Shown here: positions 40,454 to 49,825 of the stretch, piece after piece
How positions within the stretch are numbered: position 1 is the first letter of the stretch
Layout: every line of letters starts with the position of its first letter
Origin: Longispora albida DSM 44784
Lineage (GTDB): Bacteria; Actinomycetota; Actinomycetes; Mycobacteriales; Micromonosporaceae
DNA: 64,000 nt
NCBI RefSeq assembly: GCF_000379825.1
Contig: NZ_KB903833.1
Coordinates: 187,022-251,021, forward strand
Direction: 5' to 3'
The notes under the pieces: generated by a model
The model's database searches: none
What the model was told of the DNA's origin: nothing
Seen by the model: only the letters and a program-made list of their open reading frames with translations
Translations under genes and position numbers: made by a program

Positions 40454-43400
40454 TCCTGCTCCTTCTTCAGCTTCTGGCTGATCACCTGGGACACGCCGCC
40501 GCGCATGGTCACGCCGTAGAGCGCGTCGGCGATCTCCATTGTCCGCTTCTGGTGGGTGATCACGATGAGCTGGCTGGTGTCCTGGAGGAGGCGCATCACG
40601 TCCAGCAGGCGGCCGAGGTTGACGTCGTCGAGCGCGGCCTCGACCTCGTCCATGATGTAGAACGGGCTGGGCCGGGCGCGGAAGATCGCGCACAGCAGGG
40701 CCACAGCCGTCAGCGAGCGCTCGCCGCCGGACAGCAGCGACAGCCGCTTGACCTTCTTGCCCGGCGGGCGCGCCTCGACCTCCACGCCGGTGAGCAGCAG
40801 GTTGTCCGGGTCGGTGAGGACGAGCCTGCCCTCGCCGCCCGGGAAGAGCGTCTGGAACACCACCTGGAACTCGCGGGCGGTGTCCTCGTAGGCGTCGCGG
40901 AAGACCTCGAGGATCCGGTCGTCGACCTCCTTGACGACCGTCAGCAGGTCGCGCCGGGTCGCCTTCAGGTCCTCCAGCTGGTCGGAGAGGAACTTGTAGC
41001 GTTCCTCCAGCGCGGCGAACTCCTCCAGCGCCAGCGGGTTGACCTTGCCCAGCAGGGCCAGTTCCCGCTCGGCGCGGGCCGCGCGCTTCTCCTGCACCGG
41101 GCGCTCGAACGGGATCGGGTCGCTGTCCTCGACGGGGATCAGGGTCGCCGGGCCGTACTCGGCGATCAGGACCTCGGGGTCGATGCTGTAGTCCTCGACG
41201 GCCTTCTGTTCCAGCTGCTCGATGCGCAGGCGCTGCTCGGCCCGCGCGACCTCGTCCTTGTGGACCTGGCTGGTCAGGCGGTCGAGTTCCGCCGTCAGCT
41301 CACGGGTCCGGCTGCGGACACCGGACAGGGACTCCTCGCGGGCCGCCTTCGCCGCCGTCGCCGCGTCGCGCTCCTGGGCCGCGACCGACAGCGTGCCGCC
41401 GATCCGCTCCAGGGTCAGTGCCGCACCGATCTGGACGGCGTTGGCGATGCGTGCGCCCCTGGCTCGTTCCGCCCTGCGGGCCGCTGCCTTCTCGCGGGCC
41501 ACCCGCTCCTGCCTCGCCTGACGGGAGAGTGCCTCCGCGCGGCCGGAAAGAGCCAGGACCCTTTCTTCCGCGGTACGCACGGCGAGGCGCACCTCCATCT
41601 CCGCCTGCCGGGCCGCCTGCGACTCGGCCATGAGGTAGTCGCGCTCCTCAGTGGAGGGTTCCTCGTCGACCGGTGTCGCTTCCGCGATCTCCAGCCGCTC
41701 CTCCAGCTCGGCGAGGCCGGCGAGGTCACGGTCCCTGGCTGCCTGGGCCTTCTCCGCCGAGGCGGCGATCCGGTCCGTCTCGGCCTGCGCGCTGCGGGCG
41801 GCGGCACCCAGCTCGGCGAGGCGGCGCTGGACGGCGTTGCGCTGCGCGTCGGCCTCCCGCCGGGCGCTGGCCACGGCCGTCACGGCCTCGCGCTTGGCGG
41901 CCAGTACCGTCCTGGCCTCGTCGAGCTGGTCGCGCAGCCCCTCGACCTGGTCCTCGAACTCGGCGCGGCGCTGCCGGGCCTCGTCCACCGCAGCCTGGAC
42001 CTCGATGTAACTGGGCGCCTTCGCCGAGCCACCGGCCGCCTGGCCAGCACCGATCAGGTCACCGTCCGGCGTGACCGCGACCAGCGCCGGATGCGCCTCG
42101 GCCAGGCTCCGCGCCTCGGCGAGCCCCGCGACGAACACGACACCGCCCAGCGCGTGCGCCAGCGCGCCCCGCAGCTGTTCCGGGGCGACCACGACATCCA
42201 GCGCCCAGCGCGCCCCGGCCGGCAGAGGTACCCGCCCGGCCGCCGGTGCGGGCATGCCGCCGACGAGCAGCGCGGCCCGCCCCGCGTCGTCAGCCTTCAG
42301 CATCTCGATCGCCGCGACCGCCGAGCCGGGCGAGTCCACGGCGACAGCGTCGGCCAGGGTACCGAGGGCTGCGGCCAGCGCGGCCTCGAAACCCGGCTCC
42401 ACGGTCAGCAGGGCTGCCACGCTGCCCAGCGTCTGGTGCCCGGACGCGAGCAGCGCACCGGCACCGTCCTTGCGGCGCAGCCCCAGTTCCAGGGCCTCGC
42501 CCCGGGCCTTCCACGCCGAGACCTCACGCTCGGCGGAGCGCTCCAGATCCGTCAGCTCCCGTACCCGCGCCTCAGCGAGCCCGGCCGCGTCCTTGGCCGC
42601 CGTGTGCCGCTGGTCGAGGTCGGCGTCGCCCTCGTCGAAGGCCTCGCCCTCGCCCTGGGCCTCCGCGAGCGCGATGGCAGCGTCCTCGGCGCGCTGGCGG
42701 GCCTCGTTCAGGGCCAGGGTGAGGCGGGACAGCTCGTCGGCGGCTGCCGCCACCCGGCTGCGTACCGCGCCCACCTGGCCGGACAGCTTGGCCAGCCCCT
42801 CACGCCGGTCGGCGACGGCCTTCACGGCCGCGACCAGTGCCCGTTCGGCGTCGCGGAGCCGGACCTCCAGCTCCTGCCGGGCGAAGACCGACTCCTTCAG
42901 CCGGGCCTCGTCCTCTTCCAGGGACTCCCGGAGCGCCGTCTCCTGCGCCTTGATCTTCTCCGCCTCGGCCTCGAGCTGCTCCGGGTCGCGGCCGGGCCGC
43001 TCGTCCGGCTGCTCCGCCGACAGGTACCGCAGCTTCTCGGCGGCGAGCTGGCTGGTCGAGCGCAGCCGCTCCTGGAGGGCCGACAGCCGGTACCAGGTCT
43101 CCTGGGCCCGGGCCAGCGCCGGAGCGTCGGCGGCCAGCTTCGCCTCCAGCTCGGCCAGCTCGGCCTCTGCCTCGGCGGAGGCCTCCTCGACGATCACGCG
43201 GCGCTCGCGCAGCGCGGTCTCGTCGGCCACTTCCTTGTTCAGGGTGCCGCGCAGGGTGTGCAGGTCGTCGGCGAGCAGCCGCAGCCGGGCGTCGCGCAGA
43301 TCCGACTGGATACCGGCGGCGCGGCGGGCCACCTCTGCCTGCTTGCCGAGCGGCTTGAGCTGGCGGCGCAGCTCGGTGGCCAGGTCACCGACCCGGGTCA

Positions 43401-43962
43401 GGTTCGCCAGCATCGCGTCGAGCTTGCGGAGCGCCTTCTCCTTGCGCTTGCGGTGCTTGAGGACGCCGGCGGCCTCCTCGATGAACGCGCGCCGGTGCTC
43501 CGGGTTCGCGTGCAGGACGGCGTCGAGCTGCCCCTGGCCGACGATCACGTGCAGCTCGCGCCCGATACCCGAGTCGCTCAGCAGTTCCTGGATGTCGAGC
43601 AGGCGGCACGAGTCACCGTTGATCTCGTACTCGCTCTCGCCGGTCCGGAACAACCGCCGGGTGATCGACACCTCGGAGTACTCGATCGGCAGGGCGCCGT
43701 CGGCGTTGTCGATCGTCAGCGTGACCTCGGCCCGGCCGAGCGCCGCGCGCCCCGTCGTACCGGCGAAGATGACGTCTTCCATCTTGCCGCCGCGCAGAGA
43801 CTTCGCGCCCTGTTCACCCAGGACCCACGCGATGGCGTCGACGACGTTGGACTTGCCCGAACCATTCGGCCCGACCACGCAGGTGATCCCCGGCTCCAGC
43901 CGGAGCGTGGTGGCGTTGGCGAAGGACTTGAAACCCTTCACGGTCAGGCTCTTGAGGTGCAC
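40450..43962 (-). CDS. smc: Chromosome segregation protein SMC
   Basis: SMC condenses and segregates the chromosome with ScpA and ScpB. The 1170-aa protein has the Walker A VVGPNGSGKSNVVDAIAWVLG at about 30-50, a long coiled coil, a hinge around residues 500-660 with LASGHQTLGSVAALLTV and GGSAKAPSYIEVQ, a second coiled coil, and the C-terminal head with the signature LSLLSGGERSLTAVALL and the Walker B FYIMDEVEAALDD. GTG 43962 gives the normal N-terminus MHLKSLTVKGFKSF. scpA and scpB are not in this window. Confidence 0.97.
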   Translation of the reverse strand: MHLKSLTVKGFKSFANATTLRLEPGITCVVGPNGSGKSNVVDAIAWVLGEQGAKSLRGGKMEDVIFAGTTGRAALGRAEVTLTIDNADGALPIEYSEVSITRRLFRTGESEYEINGDSCRLLDIQELLSDSGIGRELHVIVGQGQLDAVLHANPEHRRAFIEEAAGVLKHRKRKEKALRKLDAMLANLTRVGDLATELRRQLKPLGKQAEVARRAAGIQSDLRDARLRLLADDLHTLRGTLNKEVADETALRERRVIVEEASAEAEAELAELEAKLAADAPALARAQETWYRLSALQERLRSTSQLAAEKLRYLSAEQPDERPGRDPEQLEAEAEKIKAQETALRESLEEDEARLKESVFARQELEVRLRDAERALVAAVKAVADRREGLAKLSGQVGAVRSRVAAAADELSRLTLALNEARQRAEDAAIALAEAQGEGEAFDEGDADLDQRHTAAKDAAGLAEARVRELTDLERSAEREVSAWKARGEALELGLRRKDGAGALLASGHQTLGSVAALLTVEPGFEAALAAALGTLADAVAVDSPGSAVAAIEMLKADDAGRAALLVGGMPAPAAGRVPLPAGARWALDVVVAPEQLRGALAHALGGVVFVAGLAEARSLAEAHPALVAVTPDGDLIGAGQAAGGSAKAPSYIEVQAAVDEARQRRAEFEDQVEGLRDQLDEARTVLAAKREAVTAVASARREADAQRNAVQRRLAELGAAARSAQAETDRIAASAEKAQAARDRDLAGLAELEERLEIAEATPVDEEPSTEERDYLMAESQAARQAEMEVRLAVRTAEERVLALSGRAEALSRQARQERVAREKAAARRAERARGARIANAVQIGAALTLERIGGTLSVAAQERDAATAAKAAREESLSGVRSRTRELTAELDRLTSQVHKDEVARAEQRLRIEQLEQKAVEDYSIDPEVLIAEYGPATLIPVEDSDPIPFERPVQEKRAARAERELALLGKVNPLALEEFAALEERYKFLSDQLEDLKATRRDLLTVVKEVDDRILEVFRDAYEDTAREFQVVFQTLFPGGEGRLVLTDPDNLLLTGVEVEARPPGKKVKRLSLLSGGERSLTAVALLCAIFRARPSPFYIMDEVEAALDDVNLGRLLDVMRLLQDTSQLIVITHQKRTMEIADALYGVTMRGGVSQVISQKLKKEQE

Positions 43963-43994
43963 CCGCCGAGGTTACTCGGCTCCTGGAACAACAC

Positions 43995-44028
43995 TGCGCG
44001 CCGGCCCCACAACCAGGGACGGCGCGCC
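43995..44028 (-). terminator. Hairpin after the 64-aa coiled-coil gene
   Basis: TGCGCGCCG and CGGCGCGC (44020-44027) form a stem of about 8 bp with a 16-nt loop between the small gene and smc. No T-tract follows, so it may only attenuate. Confidence 0.45.
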
Positions 44029-44051
44029 AGAGGTCTCGCGTGCGTTGCGTG

Positions 44052-44246
44052 CTAAGCCAGCACCGGCTCTGAGAGGCGGAGCAGCTCTTCTTCACTGGAC
44101 ACCGCGGCGGCCAGCCGGTCGTTCTCGGCGCGCAGCCGGGTCATCTCGAATTCCAGTGCTTGCACGGTGGCACGCAGTTTGGTGACCTCATCGAGCAGCC
44201 GGCGATCGGGCAGGCTGCCGACGTGGCCATAGAGGGCCTTCGCCAT
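44052..44246 (-). CDS. Small coiled-coil protein upstream of smc
   Basis: ATG 44246 has AAGGAG at 6 nt, which fixes the start of this 64-aa protein; longer readings lack it. It begins MAKALYGHVGSLPDRRLLDEV, then has leucine-zipper-like heptads (LRATVQALEFEMTRLRAENDRLAAAV) up to about residue 50. The pattern resembles a conserved small actinobacterial protein of unknown role. A strong promoter lies 100 nt upstream, so it is probably highly expressed. It is not the same as any SMC partner I know. Confidence 0.75.
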   Translation of the reverse strand: MAKALYGHVGSLPDRRLLDEVTKLRATVQALEFEMTRLRAENDRLAAAVSSEEELLRLSEPVLA

Positions 44247-44352
44247 AGCATCTCCTTGATGAAAATACGTCGCTGTTGCAGATGTGCCAGTTGGGCCAGG
44301 ACCCGCACCCCGGGCGGCTGGAGCTGAACGCACTAGGGCGCGACTAGCGACC

Positions 44353-44381
44353 CCTATATCGTCCACCGGCCCCCCAGGCAA
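44353..44381 (-). promoter_or_regulatory. Promoter of the 64-aa coiled-coil gene
   Basis: On the minus strand -35 TTGCCT (44381-44376), a 17-bp spacer and -10 TATAGG (44358-44353) fit the housekeeping consensus. The leader would be about 100 nt. A partial inverted repeat GAGTGA...TCTGTCACTC (44394-44422) lies upstream. Confidence 0.6.
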
Positions 44382-44522
44382 GTCAAGTTAAGGTGAGTGA
44401 AACAGACTCAACTCTGTCACTCTTACTTGTCCCAAGTCCGACAAATACGCACTCACAGCGCGTGAGCGTCGTTGAGTCAGCATGACATGCCGGGGCGGAC
44501 AAACAGTCGGGGCGGCGACACT

Positions 44523-45578
44523 GTGCTGAGGATCGCACTGCTGGCCGGCTCCCTGGGCACCGAGGCGTCCGCCCTGCTGCGCGGGCTGCGCCGGGCCGAG
44601 TTCCACCTCGTGACGTTCGCCGAGCCAGCCGGACGCGCTGTGCTGCCAGCCAATGTACTGTCCGTGACGCACCTGCCCGGCCGCCTCGCACCGCCGCCCA
44701 CCGGCTGGCGGGTCATGGACGCCGCTGCCCACCAGCTCGGCCGGGGCAGCAGCGGGCTGGCCAGCGGGCTGCGCATGCTCTCCGGGCTGGTGGCCTCTTT
44801 CCCGGTACCGGAAGCGCGCGAACCCTCCTTCGGCCCCGAACCGCTGGGCGGCCTGCGGCTGACGCCGTACGGGGTGCCCGGCGGGTACCGGAAGGCCGTC
44901 CGGCCGCTCGCCCTGCGCCTGCCGCCCGTCCACCTCGTGCACGCGATCGGGCCCGACGCGGCGCTGGCCGCGCTCGCGCACAACTGGCGGCACGGGACGC
45001 CGTACATCCTCACGGGAGACCAGGGGCCCTTCGGGGCGTTGTGCCGGGCCCGGGCGGACGCGGTGATGAGCCTGCCGCCGGTACTCGACCCGTCCGACTA
45101 CCCGCCGCGCGCCCCCGGTTCCGTGCTGCTCCAGATCAGCCACGCCGGGCACGGGCCGCTCGGGGCGGAGTTCTTCGCCGGCGGGTCGGTCGTGGCGCTC
45201 ACGTGCGGCGTCTCGTACCCGCTGATCGAGGCCATGCTCTCCGGCCTGCCCGTCGTGGCGGCCGAGGCCCCCGGCGTCGCGGAGATACTGGGCGGCGGCG
45301 GGCTCGTCGTACCCGCCGCCGACGTCACCTCCGCCTGCCGCCTGCTGCTGTCCGACCCGGAACTGCGGGCCGAGATGGGGCTGGCCGGCCGGCAGCGGGC
45401 ACTCGCCCGGCACACCATCGCGCCGTGGCTCGCCGCCCACGAGACGGCCTACGAACTGCTCAGCGAGCCGGCGGCTGGCAGGTGGGGCACGAGTAGGCCG
45501 ACCGGTTCATCCACGGGTCGCGGCGGATCGGCGTGGCACAGCGGTGACACGGCTGGCCTTCCCGCCCGTACGCGCTGA
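44523..45578 (+). CDS. GT-B glycosyltransferase (GT4-like)
   Basis: The GTG 44523 reading has 351 aa. The N-terminal half is a Rossmann domain ([22 protein letters not shown]). The C-terminal half carries the GT4 donor-binding motif in [34 protein letters not shown] (about 236-270) with the E(x)7E-like pattern. A linker domain in the middle is short. Acceptor and sugar are unknown. The last 119 nt overlap mutM in antisense; the extra C-terminal residues ([16 protein letters not shown] onwards) look like read-through into the neighbour. Divergent from the 64-aa gene. Confidence 0.82.
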   Translation: MLRIALLAGSLGTEASALLRGLRRAEFHLVTFAEPAGRAVLPANVLSVTHLPGRLAPPPTGWRVMDAAAHQLGRGSSGLASGLRMLSGLVASFPVPEAREPSFGPEPLGGLRLTPYGVPGGYRKAVRPLALRLPPVHLVHAIGPDAALAALAHNWRHGTPYILTGDQGPFGALCRARADAVMSLPPVLDPSDYPPRAPGSVLLQISHAGHGPLGAEFFAGGSVVALTCGVSYPLIEAMLSGLPVVAAEAPGVAEILGGGGLVVPAADVTSACRLLLSDPELRAEMGLAGRQRALARHTIAPWLAAHETAYELLSEPAAGRWGTSRPTGSSTGRGGSAWHSGDTAGLPARTR

Positions 45579-46302
45579 TCACCAGGGCGAAGTAGCCGCC
45601 CTCGCCCTCCACGTTCACGTACTGCGCGTCGAAACTCGTCCCGCCCTGGCTGACCGCCTCGCGCAGCACGTCACGGACGTGGCCGAGCAGCTCGGCGACC
45701 TTGGCCTCGCTCAGCTCCGCGACGGGGTGGCTCCAGTGCAGGCGTGAGCGCCACAGCGCCTCGTCGGCGTAGATGTTGCCGATGCCCGAGATCAGGGTCT
45801 GGTCGAGCAGCGAGCGCTTGACCTCGGTCTTCTTCCGCCGCAGCCGCCCGGAGTACTCCGCGTCGTCGAAGAGCGGGTCCAGCGGGTCGCGGGCGATGTG
45901 CGCGACGGAGGCTGGCAGCTCGGCGCCACCCTCGGCGTAGTCCAGGTACCCGAAGATGCGCTGGTCGACGAAGCGCAGCTCCGGCCCGTCGTCAGCGAAG
46001 GACAGCCGGACACGCAGATGCTTCTCGGCGGGCTCCTCGGCCGGCTTCAACAGGAACTGGCCCGACATCCCGAGATGGCAGAGCAGGGCGTCACCGGAGT
46101 CGAGCGGCAGCCACAGGTACTTGCCGCGCCGGGCCGTACCCACGATCTTGCGGCCGGCCAGCAGCGCGGCGAAGTGCCCGGGACCGGGCTCGTGATTGCG
46201 GACCGACCTCGGGTGCAGCACCTGTGCGGCGGTCACGGTCCGGCCCGGCAGGTAACGCTGGAGACCGGCCCGGATCGTCTCTACTTCGGGGAGTTCGGGC
46301 AT
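45460..46302 (-). CDS. mutM: Formamidopyrimidine-DNA glycosylase
   Basis: MutM removes 8-oxoguanine and related lesions. The 280-aa protein begins with the catalytic [14 protein letters not shown] (Pro2 and Glu3 after Met removal). It has the Lys in [10 protein letters not shown], the helix-two-turn-helix [16 protein letters not shown] and the C-terminal zinc finger [13 protein letters not shown]...YSCPTC with all four cysteines. It is the downstream end of the conserved coaD-sepIVA-DUF177-rpmF-rnc-mutM run. The 3' 119 nt are antisense to the glycosyltransferase gene. Confidence 0.96.
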   Translation of the reverse strand: MPELPEVETIRAGLQRYLPGRTVTAAQVLHPRSVRNHEPGPGHFAALLAGRKIVGTARRGKYLWLPLDSGDALLCHLGMSGQFLLKPAEEPAEKHLRVRLSFADDGPELRFVDQRIFGYLDYAEGGAELPASVAHIARDPLDPLFDDAEYSGRLRRKKTEVKRSLLDQTLISGIGNIYADEALWRSRLHWSHPVAELSEAKVAELLGHVRDVLREAVSQGGTSFDAQYVNVEGEGGYFALVISAYGREGQPCHRCATPIRRDPWMNRSAYSCPTCQPPAR

Positions 46303-46367
46303 GCGCCCAGCATCCCACGGAAGAGGCTAGGGCCTGTCCGATAGATCTTGCCGGTGCGAGGCGAGTC

Positions 46368-47099
46368 TCAGGAGGCTTCGGTGCCTTCGGCAGCCGACGT
46401 GCGGGCGGTCAGCTCGCGCCAGGCCAGCTCGGCGGCCTCCTGCTCGGCGTCCTTCTTCGTCCGGCCCACGCCGGAACCGAAGCGCTCGCCGGCCACCACG
46501 GCCCACGCGGTGAACGTCTTGGCGTGGTCGGGGCCCTCTTCCGCGATCGCGTACTCCGGGACGCCCAGGCCGTTGTTCGCCGTCAGCTCCTGCAGGCTCG
46601 TCTTCCAGTCCAGGCCAGCCCCGCGCTGGGCCGCCACGGCGAGCACCGGGTCGAACAGCCGGTGGACCACCTTCGAGGCGATCTCCAGCCCGTACTGGAG
46701 GTAGATCGCGCCCAGCAGCGCCTCCAGCGTGTCCGCGAGGATGCTGGCCTTGTCCCGGCCGCCGGTGATCTCCTCGCCCCGGCCCAGGTACAGGTGCGGG
46801 CCGAGGCCGGCCGGGCCCAGGCCGCGAGCCACGCCAGCCAGGGCGCGCATGTTCACCACGCTGGCCCGGAGCTTGGCGAGCTGGCCTTCGGGAAGGTCGG
46901 GATTGTCCAGGTACAGCGCGGTGGTGATCACCACGCCCAGCACCGAGTCGCCCAGGAACTCCAGCCGCTCGTTGGTCGGCAGGCCGCCGTTCTCGTAGGC
47001 GTAGGACCGGTGGGTCAGCGCCCGCTCGACGAGCTCCCGGTCCAGTGGCACCCCGAAGGCGTCCTCCAGCAGGGTCAGTGCCGGGCGGTTCTGAGCCAT
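46368..47099 (-). CDS. rnc: Ribonuclease III
   Basis: RNase III cuts double-stranded RNA in rRNA and mRNA processing. The 243-aa protein has the signature [13 protein letters not shown] (about 43-55) with the catalytic Asp/Glu, further [13 protein letters not shown], and a C-terminal dsRNA-binding domain ([20 protein letters not shown], then [16 protein letters not shown]). ATG 47099 has AAGGGG at 5 nt; the reading from 47192 is rejected. The neighbours rpmF and mutM are the standard ones. Confidence 0.96.
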   Translation of the reverse strand: MAQNRPALTLLEDAFGVPLDRELVERALTHRSYAYENGGLPTNERLEFLGDSVLGVVITTALYLDNPDLPEGQLAKLRASVVNMRALAGVARGLGPAGLGPHLYLGRGEEITGGRDKASILADTLEALLGAIYLQYGLEIASKVVHRLFDPVLAVAAQRGAGLDWKTSLQELTANNGLGVPEYAIAEEGPDHAKTFTAWAVVAGERFGSGVGRTKKDAEQEAAELAWRELTARTSAAEGTEAS

Positions 47100-47180
47100 C
47101 GGTCCCCTTCCTCGGACTACGGGCGCATACGTTCCTGGTACGGGTGTGTCGAGGACATTACCGGCATACCAGAAAAGACT

Positions 47181-47219
47181 GGGGTTGCCCACGCGTTACA
47201 AGGACACGCGGGCAACCCC
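47181..47219 (-). terminator. Terminator after rpmF
   Basis: GGGGTTGCCC (47181-47190) pairs with GGGCAACCCC (47210-47219), extended inside by CGCG. It lies 20 nt past the rpmF stop and before rnc. Confidence 0.75.
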
Positions 47220-47238
47220 GAAAGAACTAGCTGAGGTC

Positions 47239-47412
47239 CTAGACCTCGACGACCTGACGGCCGTTGTAGGTGCCACAGGTCTGGCACACGGCGTGCGGCA
47301 GCTTGTCGGCCTTGCACTGCGGGCAAGCGACGGTCGCGACGACAGCAGCCTTCCAGTTGGCCCGGCGCGACCGGGTGTTGCTGCGCGACATCTTCCGCTT
47401 CGGAACGGCCAC
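47239..47412 (-). CDS. rpmF: 50S ribosomal protein L32 (zinc form)
   Basis: The 57-aa protein reads VAVPKRKMSRSNTRSRRANWK at the start and CPQCKADKLPHAVCQTC later, the four-cysteine zinc-binding form of L32. GTG 47412 has GAGGAG at 7 nt, and that site spans the DUF177 stop (GAGGAGTAG). The DUF177-rpmF pair is conserved in most bacteria. Followed by a hairpin terminator. Confidence 0.96.
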   Translation of the reverse strand: MAVPKRKMSRSNTRSRRANWKAAVVATVACPQCKADKLPHAVCQTCGTYNGRQVVEV

Positions 47413-47416
47413 TGGT

Positions 47417-47968
47417 CTACTCCTCGGATGCTTTGATCTTGCCAAGCGCGGCCCAGCGTGGGTCGACCGCCTCATGGCTGTGGTCATCAGGCAGATCGTC
47501 CCAGTGCACTCCGCACTCGGAGCACAGCCCTGGGCAGTCGGCACGGCACACCGGATTGGTCGGCAGAGCCAACACCACCGCGTCCCGCAGCGCCGGCTCC
47601 AGGTCGAGCAGATCGCCCTCCAGCCGGCTGACCTCTTCCTCGTCGGTCGTCTCCGCCGTGGTGCTGTCCGGGTAGGCGTACAGCTCGGCGAGGTCGACGA
47701 CCACGGTGTCACTGATCGGGCGCAGGCACCGGCCGCACTCACCCTCGACCGGGGCGGTCACCGAACCGCTCACGAGGACACCCTCGGAGACGGACTGCAA
47801 CCGCAGGTCAAGCGCGAGCTCCGCACCGGCGGGCACGCTGATCAGCTCCACCCCGAGGTCACCCGGTGCCTGAGCGGACCGCCGCACCTCACGCATCGCC
47901 CCAGGGCTACGCGGCAGCTCCCGGGTATCCAGGACCAGCGGCGCACGGGGATCAAGATGAGCAGGCAT
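47417..47968 (-). CDS. DUF177 family protein (YceD-like)
   Basis: The 183-aa protein has the DUF177 core: GSVTAPVEGECGRCLRPIS with CxxC, acidic middle EEEVSRLEGDLLDLEPALRDAVVLALPTNPVC, then ADCPGLCSECG with three more cysteines. The two cysteine clusters could bind a metal. YceD is tied to 23S rRNA metabolism in plants and E. coli. Its stop lies 4 nt before rpmF, so the two are co-translated. Confidence 0.93.
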   Translation of the reverse strand: MPAHLDPRAPLVLDTRELPRSPGAMREVRRSAQAPGDLGVELISVPAGAELALDLRLQSVSEGVLVSGSVTAPVEGECGRCLRPISDTVVVDLAELYAYPDSTTAETTDEEEVSRLEGDLLDLEPALRDAVVLALPTNPVCRADCPGLCSECGVHWDDLPDDHSHEAVDPRWAALGKIKASEE

Positions 47969-48057
47969 TGTATCCGTTTACAGGCATCGTGAGACCTCGA
48001 CCAGGGATTGGCCGACACGCAAGACTACCTGACCGGCCCCCGCCAGCCCAACTCGCC

Positions 48058-48104
48058 CTCGTACCGGGCCGGGCCCTGTGAGGGCTGTCTCGGCCCGGTA
48101 CGAG
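48058..48104. terminator. Hairpin between sepIVA and DUF177 genes
   Basis: CTCGTACCGGGCC (48058-48070) pairs perfectly with GGCCCGGTACGAG (48092-48104). It lies 9 nt past the sepIVA stop. AAAAGATC follows on the plus strand; the minus side has no T-tract. Confidence 0.65.
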
Positions 48105-48113
48105 AAAAGATCT

Positions 48114-48611
48114 CTAGAACGGCAGCGGCCGGTCGCCGTCGTCCGGCGTGAAGGAACCGATCTCGCGCAGGGCGTGCATCTTGTCCCGGCCACGCTCGAT
48201 CGCGGCGAGCGCCTTGGTGAGGAACTGCTCGAAGTTCGCGAGGGTGGTGTCGACGTAGTCGTCGACCTCGTCCCGCAGCCGCTGTGCCTCCTGACGGGCC
48301 TCGCCGACGATCCGGGAGGCCTCGTGCTCGGCCGAGACGGTGATCTCGTTCTGCGAGACCAGCCGGGCGTGCTCGGCCTCGGCCTCGGTGACGATCCGGT
48401 CGGCCTCCCGCTGCCCCGCCGCGATGATCTTGTCGCGCTCGTCGAGCAGCGCCTGCGAGCGGCGCAGGTCCGAGGGCAGCTCGCCCCGCAGCTCGTCGAG
48501 CAACGCGATCAGCTCCGCCCGGTCGACGACACAGTTGCTCCGCGACATCGGTGACGAGCGCGCGTTCTCCACGTACGCGACGAGCTCGTCCAGGCGGTCA
48601 AGCGGGTCCAT
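48114..48611 (-). CDS. sepIVA: SepIVA/DivIVA-like cell-division coiled-coil protein
   Basis: ATG 48611 is chosen since the AGGGGAG site is 9 nt away; the first ATG at 48620 abuts it. The 165-aa protein begins MDPLDRLDELVAYVENARS. A long coiled coil (about 28-130) with LIALLDELRGELPSDLRRSQ, GQREADRIVTEAEAEHARL and EHEASRIVGEARQEAQRLR follows. Mycobacterial SepIVA (Rv2927c) is needed for division and has the same neighbours (DUF177, rnc, coaD side). Older labels call it an ATP synthase b-like protein. Confidence 0.88.
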   Translation of the reverse strand: MDPLDRLDELVAYVENARSSPMSRSNCVVDRAELIALLDELRGELPSDLRRSQALLDERDKIIAAGQREADRIVTEAEAEHARLVSQNEITVSAEHEASRIVGEARQEAQRLRDEVDDYVDTTLANFEQFLTKALAAIERGRDKMHALREIGSFTPDDGDRPLPF

Positions 48612-48653
48612 CCGAGACATCTCCCCTAGTCCGAAGTAGCTTCTTCAGATCCC

Positions 48654-49127
48654 TCAGGCCAGCTTCTCGGCCAGCCGCCGCGCGACGACGTCCGGCACGT
48701 ACGCCGAGACGTCGCCACCCCACTTCGCCACTTCCTTGACGAGACTGGACGCGATGAAAGAGTAGAGCGGATTCGTCGTCATGAAGAGGGTCTCCACGCC
48801 CGCGAGTCCCAGATTCATCTGTGCCATCTGGAGCTCGTAGTCGAAGTCGCTGGCCACGCGGATGCCCTTGACGACCGCCGTCACGCCGTTGGCCTTGCAG
48901 TAGTCGACGGTCAGGCCCTCGAACGAGTCCACGCGGACGTTCGGCATGTCCGCCGTGGCCTCCCTGAGCATCGCGAGCCGCTCGTCCGTCGTGAACAGAC
49001 CGCGCTTCGCCGGATTCACGGCTATGGCGAAGATGACCTCGTCCGCCAGCCGGGCTGCCCGCTCGGCGATGTCCAGATGACCTTTGGTGACCGGGTCGAA
49101 GGATCCCGGCACGAGCACTCGTCTCAC
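48654..49127 (-). CDS. coaD: Phosphopantetheine adenylyltransferase
   Basis: CoaD joins ATP and 4'-phosphopantetheine in coenzyme A synthesis. The 157-aa protein starts MRRVLVPGSFDPVTKGHLDI (nucleotidyltransferase (T/H)xGH motif region), has GLTVDYCKANGVTAVVKGIRVASDFDYE, and the late LYSFIASSLVKEVAKWGGDV. Alternative bases at the ISSS loop (IASS here) are minor. It stands between sepIVA and rsmD. Confidence 0.96.
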   Translation of the reverse strand: MRRVLVPGSFDPVTKGHLDIAERAARLADEVIFAIAVNPAKRGLFTTDERLAMLREATADMPNVRVDSFEGLTVDYCKANGVTAVVKGIRVASDFDYELQMAQMNLGLAGVETLFMTTNPLYSFIASSLVKEVAKWGGDVSAYVPDVVARRLAEKLA

Positions 49128-49168
49128 GAGCCGGACCGTACCAAAGCCTGGCGGGTCAGCGGGTGCGG

Positions 49169-49236
49169 GTGACGGCCCGGCGCGCTCCCCCCGGTGCGCC
49201 GGGGGTGCCTGCCGGACACCCCGGCCGGGCCGTCAC
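49169..49236. terminator. Long hairpin after rsmD
   Basis: GTGACGGCCCGGC (49169-49181) pairs perfectly with GCCGGGCCGTCAC (49224-49236). Nested complementary GCGC/GGTGCGCC segments lie within. It lies 5 nt past the rsmD stop and before coaD. Confidence 0.75.
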
Positions 49237-49241
49237 ACCGC

Positions 49242-49820
49242 TCATGACGGCTCGGCCTGCGGTTCATGACGCGCATACCACAAAGTTGTCTCGCCATATT
49301 TCTTCGGCTTGTCGCCGTACAGCCCCTCCGGCCACTGTGGCTCCGGCGAGCGGCGGCCACGCTCGATGACGACGATGGCGTCCTCGGCCAGCCAGCCGTT
49401 GCCGGCGAGTCCACTGAGGAGAGCGGAGATCTCCGCCTCGGTCACCGCGTACGGCGGGTCGGCGAAGACGATGTCGTACGGCTGGCCTGGCGGCATCTTC
49501 ACCGCCTGCTGAGCTGTCGACACGAGCAGCTCCACGGACTGGCCTGCCCTGAGGGCGACGATGTTCTCCCGGATGACCCGGGCGGCCTTCGCGCCCGACT
49601 CGACCAGCAGCACCCGCTCGGCGCCCCGGCTGTGGGCCTCCAGGCCGATCGCGCCCGAGCCGGCGTAGAGGTCGGCGAACCGGGAGCCCGCCAGCCCGTA
49701 CCGCGACTCCAGCGCGCCGAACAGCGCCTCGCGCACCCGGTCGGAGGTCGGGCGGGTGTCGCGGCCCTCGGGGACGGCCAGCCGCCTCCCGCCGTGCGTA
49801 CCGGCGACGATCCTGGTCAT
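49242..49820 (-). CDS. rsmD: 16S rRNA (guanine966-N2)-methyltransferase
   Basis: The 192-aa SAM-dependent enzyme begins MTRIVAGTHGGRRLAVPEGRD with RPTSDRVREALF. It has the Rossmann FADLYAGSGAIGLEAHSRG and the target-base motif DIVFADPPYAVTE. This is the standard RsmD layout. Its start is 5 nt after the recG stop, so both are in one operon. Confidence 0.95.
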   Translation of the reverse strand: MTRIVAGTHGGRRLAVPEGRDTRPTSDRVREALFGALESRYGLAGSRFADLYAGSGAIGLEAHSRGAERVLLVESGAKAARVIRENIVALRAGQSVELLVSTAQQAVKMPPGQPYDIVFADPPYAVTEAEISALLSGLAGNGWLAEDAIVVIERGRRSPEPQWPEGLYGDKPKKYGETTLWYARHEPQAEPS

Positions 49821-49825
49821 GCCAT

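Noticed and set aside
40552-44055. Plus-strand open frame of 1167 codons opposite smc
   Set aside because: It mirrors smc exactly and has shadow-type composition (Leu/Gly/Arg/Gln repeats). SMC motifs on the other strand are complete.
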